Part shown: positions 50,028 to 54,671 of the stretch, in pieces | How positions within the stretch are numbered: position 1 is the first letter of the stretch | Layout: each line of letters opens with the position of its first letter | NCBI GenBank assembly: GCA_025350305.1 | Contig: JANXYC010000069.1 | Coordinates: forward strand, 1 to 54,671 | DNA: 54,671 nt | Direction of reading: 5' to 3' | From: Cyclobacteriaceae bacterium | Lineage (GTDB): Bacteria; Bacteroidota; Bacteroidia; Cytophagales; Cyclobacteriaceae | The notes under the pieces: model-generated | Told to the model about the DNA's origin: nothing | The model's database searches: none | The model's input: only the letters and a program-made list of their open reading frames with translations | Made by a program: the position numbers and the translations under genes

Positions 50028-50723
50028 ATGATCAAACTTCAAAACGTTGACAAGTACATCGACACACGCTTTCAGCGGACCTTTATCCTGAAAAGTATTG
50101 ACCTGGAGGTACAGCAGGGCGAATTTCTAACCATTATGGGTCCCAGCGGCGCGGGCAAATCGTCTCTTATGAACATCATCGGGATGCTGGATGAGCCCTC
50201 GGCAGGTGAATACTATTTCTTTGACGAGCCGGTTCACAAAATGAAGGAACGCCAGAAAAGCGAAATGCACAAAAACTATATTGGTTTCATCTTCCAGGCC
50301 TATCATCTTATTGATGAATTAACCGTGTATGAAAATATTGAAACGCCTCTGCTCTACAAAGGCGTGAACGGCAGTCAGCGCAAAAGTATGGTGGCCGAAC
50401 TATTGGATCGTTTTAACATGGTAGCAAAAAAAGATTTGTTTCCTGAGCAACTCAGTGGAGGACAGCAGCAGTTGGTAGGCATTGCACGTGCCATTGTGGG
50501 CCAGCCCAAGCTTTTGCTGGCAGACGAGCCCACCGGAAATCTCCACTCGGATCAAGGCAAACATATCATGGATATTTTTCAAAAGTTAAACGAAGAAGGG
50601 ATCACGATCATTCAGGTCACGCACTCCCAGGAAAATGCAATGCGGAGTAAGCGCGTGGTGACAGTGGTGGATGGAACAATTGAATCAGATGAGTTAGTAA
50701 AAGCCAATATGAAAACAGTATGA
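50028..50723 (+). CDS. ABC transporter ATP-binding protein (MacB/LolD type)
   Basis: This 231-aa ATPase has Walker A GPSGAGKSSL (residues 38-47), the signature LSGGQQQLVGIARAI, Walker B LLLADEPTGNL and switch His in TQVTHSQ-like IQVTHSQ. The layout is that of MacB/LolD-type ATPases that energise FtsX-like permeases. Its stop overlaps the start of a TolC gene (ATGA), so the two are coupled. No permease or adaptor gene follows. Confidence 0.93.
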   Translation: MIKLQNVDKYIDTRFQRTFILKSIDLEVQQGEFLTIMGPSGAGKSSLMNIIGMLDEPSAGEYYFFDEPVHKMKERQKSEMHKNYIGFIFQAYHLIDELTVYENIETPLLYKGVNGSQRKSMVAELLDRFNMVAKKDLFPEQLSGGQQQLVGIARAIVGQPKLLLADEPTGNLHSDQGKHIMDIFQKLNEEGITIIQVTHSQENAMRSKRVVTVVDGTIESDELVKANMKTV

Positions 50724-52096
50724 AACGAAGTTTATTTTTCCTGATTGCAGTTAGTGTTTCATCGTTGAATTTATGGGGACAAACAAAAGTTCTCACCTTT
50801 CAAGATGCCGTGAAAATTGCGACGCAGAACAGCGTTTTGCTAAACCAGCAGAAAAACAATTTGGAGCTCAGCCAGATACAAAAGCTTTCAAGCATTGCTT
50901 CGATCGGCCCCACTATTTCAGTGGGAGCATCCGCAAGTCAGTTTAATGGGAACTCATTCAACCAGCAGGCAGGGAAAGTAATTATTGGTATCCGGGACAA
51001 CATACAAGGTAACGTGAATGCTAACCTGAATTTATTTAGTGGGTTCTTCAGAATCAATAGCATCAAGCAATATTCAAATTTACTGGATGCCCAATCCTAC
51101 TTTGTTAACCGTACTGCCCAGGATGTGATCAACACGGTGTCTGCGCAATATCTGAATGTAATGCTGGATGTGGAGTTATTTACGATTGCCAAACAGAATT
51201 TTGAAGCGCTGGACAAGCAATTGGGACAGGTGAAGGAGCAGGTTGCTTTAGGTGCGCGTTCGCCAGTGGATGAATACAATCAGGATGCACTGACAAAAGC
51301 CGCTGAGTTGAGAATGGTACAGGCGGAAGTTAATCTGAACAATGATAAGACGACGCTAACCCAAACACTCCTAATCGATCCTTTTGAATTGTATGAAGTA
51401 GAAAAACCGATTTGGGATCTTACCGCGCTGGGATTCGATGGTGTGAACATGGAGGAGTTAGCAGAAAAAGCAAAGCAATTCCGTGGCGACTATCTCCGGG
51501 CAGTCAAAAATGAAACGGGGTTGAAATTCAGTTCGCGCGCTGCTAAAAGTTCAATGATGCCCTCCTTGAATGCGTTTGGGAACTATGGATCATCCTACAA
51601 CTTGGCACACAACCAACCCGATTCTATCGTGGTCAACGGGGTGATGGTAAGAAACCAGGCTCCTTTCAACGAACAGTTTCGCACGAATAATGTATATAAG
51701 CAATATGGATTGCAATTGAACATTCCAATTTTCAATGGCTTCCAAAACAGGACCATCTACACGCAACAAAGAGTTCTTTACGAAAACGCCCAGTGGACCA
51801 AAAGGAACCTGGAGTACCAAATAAAAAACGACGTGATCAGGGCTGTGAGAAATTACGAGGCTGCCAAAAAAGCCTATTCAGTTAGTCTGGATCAGTTGAA
51901 GGCTGGAGAAGTTGCTTTCCAGCTGGAAACGGAACGCTACAATCTCGGCGTGACCAACTTTGTAGATTTTACGAACGCGAACCGCGTACTTGTTCAAGCT
52001 CAGACAGACAAAGCCCAAAGCGAATACAGGCTCGTGTTCCAACGGATTTCCATTGAATATGCTGTTGGGACGTTGAAGGCAGAAGATCTTGAGTAG
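50720..52096 (+). CDS. TolC-family outer-membrane efflux protein
   Basis: The product is 458 aa with a signal peptide (LFFLIAVSVSSLNLWGQ) and two TolC repeats, including VKEQVALGARSPVDEYNQDA and FQLETERYNLGVTNFVDFTN, the usual hairpin ends. It is the outer-membrane channel of an export system with the ATPase just upstream. A second, different TolC is CusC at 18076. Directly after its stop a long CTTTTAR heptad array begins, where the permease and adaptor genes would be expected. Confidence 0.92.
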   Translation: MKRSLFFLIAVSVSSLNLWGQTKVLTFQDAVKIATQNSVLLNQQKNNLELSQIQKLSSIASIGPTISVGASASQFNGNSFNQQAGKVIIGIRDNIQGNVNANLNLFSGFFRINSIKQYSNLLDAQSYFVNRTAQDVINTVSAQYLNVMLDVELFTIAKQNFEALDKQLGQVKEQVALGARSPVDEYNQDALTKAAELRMVQAEVNLNNDKTTLTQTLLIDPFELYEVEKPIWDLTALGFDGVNMEELAEKAKQFRGDYLRAVKNETGLKFSSRAAKSSMMPSLNAFGNYGSSYNLAHNQPDSIVVNGVMVRNQAPFNEQFRTNNVYKQYGLQLNIPIFNGFQNRTIYTQQRVLYENAQWTKRNLEYQIKNDVIRAVRNYEAAKKAYSVSLDQLKAGEVAFQLETERYNLGVTNFVDFTNANRVLVQAQTDKAQSEYRLVFQRISIEYAVGTLKAEDLE

Positions 52097-52293
52097 GTGT
52101 TGGGTCTTGGCTTTTAGCTTTTAACTTTTAGCTTTTAACTTTTAGCCTTTTAGCTTTTAGCTTTTAGCTTTTAACTTTTAACTTTTAACTTTTAACTTTT
52201 AACTTTTAACTTTTAGCAATGTTCCCCAGTAGTTAACTGAATCCCTATAGTCACGGGACCCCCAAAAGCCAGCAGCTAACACCCAACACCACC
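52097..52293. repeat. Long CTTTTAG/CTTTTAA heptad array with inverted partner
   Basis: From 52097 the sequence runs GTGTTGG-GTCTTGG-CTTTTAG and then about 14 further CTTTTAG or CTTTTAA units up to 52216. It is followed at 52266-52293 by AAGCCAG-CAGCTAA-CACCCAA-CACCACC, which is complementary to the beginning. This is the longest array of the window. The stretch 52294-52437 is the leader of rpsA. Confidence 0.8.
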
Positions 52294-52437
52294 CCTCAAC
52301 TTTTTTCCAAATAATCCTTATCTTTGGCCCCCCTCACAACGAATGGGCCGTTTTGATTGGTTTCAGGACGGATTGTAACAACTAATTTGTAGCAGACGCG
52401 CCCGGGCTGGTACATGTATAAAAAGGGCAATTTTAGT

Positions 52438-54492
52438 ATGGCTAAAGGACAAAAAGGCGGTGACTCAAAGGATTCAAAGAGCACCAAATCGGAATCAACC
52501 CCTAAAAAACCGCTCGCGGTAAAGGGTGCCGACCAAGATGTGGATGTAAAGACCGCAGAAGTCGAACTTGAACAAGACGAGCTGGCGGCCTTCAAGGCTG
52601 CTAAAAGGGCCGAAGAAGAAGAAGGTATAAGCCGTGTGGTACGTGACGTGACGGCCCGCAAAAGTGCCTCCGCAACTACGGTGTCCCTCGAAGGTTTTGA
52701 CTGGGAAGCGTTTGAGCGCAAGGGCTTTGGTGAAGGTTATAACACCTCCGACCGCGATAATATGATGAAGCTCTACTCTGGCACCGTGGCCACCGTGAGC
52801 AATAGTGAAGTAGTGAAAGGTTCTGTGGTGGGCATCAACAACCGCGATGTAATCCTGAATATCGGGTTCAAGTCTGATGGACTGGTGCCGTTGGCGGAAT
52901 TCAAGGACATGCCCAATCTGAAAATTGGCGATGAAGTGGACCTCTTTATTGAAGAGCGTGAAAATGCGATGGGACAGTTAGTGCTGTCACGCAGAAAAGC
53001 GAAGTTGGTGAAGGGCTGGGAATATGTACAGACAGCGTTGGACAAAGACCAGGTAATCGAGGGTTTTGTAAAACGTAGAACCAAAGGCGGTTTAATCGTC
53101 GATGTATTTGGCATCGAGGCGTTCCTGCCAGGTTCTCAAATCGACGTGAAGCCGATCCGGGACTTTGATATTTACGTGAATAAGAACATTGAGGTGAAAG
53201 TGGTGAAAATCAACTACACCAATGATAACGTAGTGGTGTCGCACAAGGTACTGATCGAGAAAGATCTTGAGCAACAGAAAGCTGCCATCCTCACCAACCT
53301 CGACAAGGGTCAGGTATTGGAAGGTGTGATCAAAAACATGACCAACTTCGGTGTGTTCATCGACCTGGGTGGTGTTGATGGCTTGCTACACATCACGGAT
53401 ATTTCATGGGGTCGCATTGCCCATCCGGAAGAGGTATTGAAACTCGACCAGACCGTGAAAGTAGTGGTACTTGATTTCGACCACGATAAGAAACGCATAT
53501 CACTTGGCATGAAGCAACTTACGCCTCATCCATGGGAGTCTTTGGCTACCGAAATCCAGATTGGCTCGAAAGTAAAAGGTAAGATTGTAAACGTAGCCGA
53601 CTACGGTGCTTTTCTCGAATTGCAGCCAGGTGTGGAAGGGCTTATTCACGTCAGTGAAATGAGCTGGTCACAGCATTTGAGAAATCCTCAGGACTTCATC
53701 AAAGTGGGCGACATGATTGAAGCGGTCGTTCTGACCATTGATCGCAATGAGCGCAAGATGTCATTAGGCATCAAGCAACTAAGCGAAGACCCATGGACCA
53801 GACAAGATGTACTTACACGATATGCAGTGGGTACCGTTCACAAAGGCATTGTTCGTAACCTCACCAACTTTGGATTATTCCTCGAGTTGGAGGAAGGTAT
53901 CGACGGACTGGTACACGTGTCAGATTTGAGCTGGACGAAGAAGGTGAAACATCCATCGGAATTTATCAAAGTAGGAGAGACCCTCGAAGTAAAAGTATTG
54001 GAGCTTGATGGTACCAACCGCCGCTTGGCCCTCAGCCATAAGCACATGGAGGAAAATCCCTGGGATACATTCGAGAGTATTTTTTCGGTGGGATCTGTCC
54101 ACAAGGGAACCATCGTTAATAAAAACGAAAAGGGAATGGTGGTGGAACTGCAATACGGTATCGAAGGCTTTTGTGCGACGAAGAACCTTGCGAAGCAAGA
54201 CGGATCGAAGACTGAAATCGGAGAGAACCTTGACTTCAAAGTGTTGGAGTTTTCGAAGGAAGACCGGCGTATTTCCCTCAGTCACCGGGCCATGTGGTCG
54301 GCTGAAGAAGAGAAGCCAGCAGCTGCGCAACCGGTTAAGAAGAAGCCCGAACCGAAAGGCAAGACGATCGCCAACATCAACCAGCAGAGCGAAAAATCTA
54401 CACTGGGAGATCTGGAAGCGTTGAGTGCCCTGAAGGAGAAGATGTCCGCCTCCAAAGCAGCGTCTGCACCCGATGAAGAAAAGGCAGAATAA
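52438..54492 (+). CDS. rpsA: 30S ribosomal protein S1
   Basis: ATG 52438 starts MAKGQKGGDSKDSKST (an ATG at 52414 is an alternative). After a charged N-terminal extension of about 110 residues come six S1 OB-fold domains, at EVVKGSVVGINN, QVIEGFVKRRTKGGLIVD, QVLEGVIKNMTNFGVFIDLG, SKVKGKIVNVADYGAFLEL, TVHKGIVRNLTNFGLFLEL and SVHKGTIVNKNEKGMVVEL. A Lys/Ala-rich tail closes it. S1 binds mRNA leaders and helps initiation in bacteria with weak Shine-Dalgarno sequences, as seems to hold here. Confidence 0.96.
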   Translation: MAKGQKGGDSKDSKSTKSESTPKKPLAVKGADQDVDVKTAEVELEQDELAAFKAAKRAEEEEGISRVVRDVTARKSASATTVSLEGFDWEAFERKGFGEGYNTSDRDNMMKLYSGTVATVSNSEVVKGSVVGINNRDVILNIGFKSDGLVPLAEFKDMPNLKIGDEVDLFIEERENAMGQLVLSRRKAKLVKGWEYVQTALDKDQVIEGFVKRRTKGGLIVDVFGIEAFLPGSQIDVKPIRDFDIYVNKNIEVKVVKINYTNDNVVVSHKVLIEKDLEQQKAAILTNLDKGQVLEGVIKNMTNFGVFIDLGGVDGLLHITDISWGRIAHPEEVLKLDQTVKVVVLDFDHDKKRISLGMKQLTPHPWESLATEIQIGSKVKGKIVNVADYGAFLELQPGVEGLIHVSEMSWSQHLRNPQDFIKVGDMIEAVVLTIDRNERKMSLGIKQLSEDPWTRQDVLTRYAVGTVHKGIVRNLTNFGLFLELEEGIDGLVHVSDLSWTKKVKHPSEFIKVGETLEVKVLELDGTNRRLALSHKHMEENPWDTFESIFSVGSVHKGTIVNKNEKGMVVELQYGIEGFCATKNLAKQDGSKTEIGENLDFKVLEFSKEDRRISLSHRAMWSAEEEKPAAAQPVKKKPEPKGKTIANINQQSEKSTLGDLEALSALKEKMSASKAASAPDEEKAE

Positions 54493-54513
54493 AGTTGAGT
54501 AATTCTTGAACGT

Positions 54514-54546
54514 AAAAAGGTGGTCAGCGAATGGCCACCTTTTATT
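54514..54546 (+). terminator. Rho-independent-type terminator after rpsA
   Basis: AAGGTGG and TC pair with GGCCACCTT across a short loop (stem AAGGTGGTC/GGCCACCTT), and TTTATTT follows. It lies 22 bp after the rpsA stop. Confidence 0.8.
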
Positions 54547-54591
54547 TATCTTGCGGTGCCCTCCGGACAACCAACAACGATTAACGAACAA

Positions 54592-54662
54592 GGTCTCGTG
54601 GCCGAGCGGCTAGGCTGAGCTCTGCAAAAGCTCCTACAGCGGTTCGAATCCGCTCGAGACCT
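54592..54662 (+). tRNA. tRNA-Cys (anticodon GCA)
   Basis: A full cloverleaf can be drawn. The acceptor stem is GGTCTCG (54592-54598) with CGAGACC (54655-54661). The anticodon stem GAGCT/AGCTC encloses loop CTGCAAA with anticodon GCA at 54624-54626. The T stem AGCGG/CCGCT encloses loop TTCGAAT. The discriminator base is T at 54662. CCA is not encoded. Confidence 0.93.
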
Positions 54663-54671
54663 CAAAGAACC

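Noticed and set aside
52097-52216. CRISPR array
   Set aside because: The units are contiguous 7-mers without spacers, and no cas gene is present.

Overview
The window looks like chromosomal DNA of a Bacteroidetes bacterium, most likely order Cytophagales. Support: several Bacteroidetes-type protein families (DUF3347, DUF2911, HYC_CC_PP, HMA-MauE and TPR proteins), TAnnTTTG-type promoter boxes, lipoproteins with Bacteroidetes-style signal peptides, and a six-domain ribosomal protein S1 with a Bacteroidetes-like tail. The genus is not determined.

Layout. (1) 1-2470: an accessory edge with the 5' end and terminal repeat of an IS, a GC-rich inverted-repeat element, AT-rich unknown genes and an orphan antitoxin. 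(2) 2471-5072: a serine hydrolase and an SMP-30/gluconolactonase lipoprotein. (3) 5140-10793: a tight six-gene lipid-modification operon (DUF1475, DUF1295, methyltransferase, FAD oxidoreductase, DUF1365, cyclopropane-synthase-like) that resembles bacterial furan or unusual fatty-acid pathways. (4) 10898-13474: an ice-binding-like lipoprotein and a phosphorelay remnant. (5) 13744-31400: a copper/silver island. It holds an HMA/MauE pair, a CusA split by a frameshift, CusC, two CusB-type adaptors, a DUF3347 protein, a heme-type membrane protein, CopA, a TlpA thioredoxin and seven copies of a small Cys/Met/His metal-binding motif spread over five genes. (6) 31445-54662: mostly ordinary genes: an M3 peptidase, YfhO, galactokinase with a Na+/sugar symporter, a WYL regulator, a PLP enzyme, stress-type small proteins, half of an ABC export system, rpsA and tRNA-Cys.

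Two genome-scale features stand out. First, intergenic regions, and sometimes gene ends, carry many unrelated degenerate arrays that share an exact 7-bp period. They often occur as inverted pairs, and in cusC and cusB they run through the N-terminal coding sequence. Second, decay by internal or terminal deletion is frequent. HMA-MauE, hybrid kinase, MFS, AraC, GyrI-like and DHFR-like genes all survive as stumps, and CusA and a TPR protein carry frameshifts. Two MITE families are present in two copies each; one shares its ends with the partial IS at the left edge.

All family names come from reading the sequence and from memory; no database search was run.
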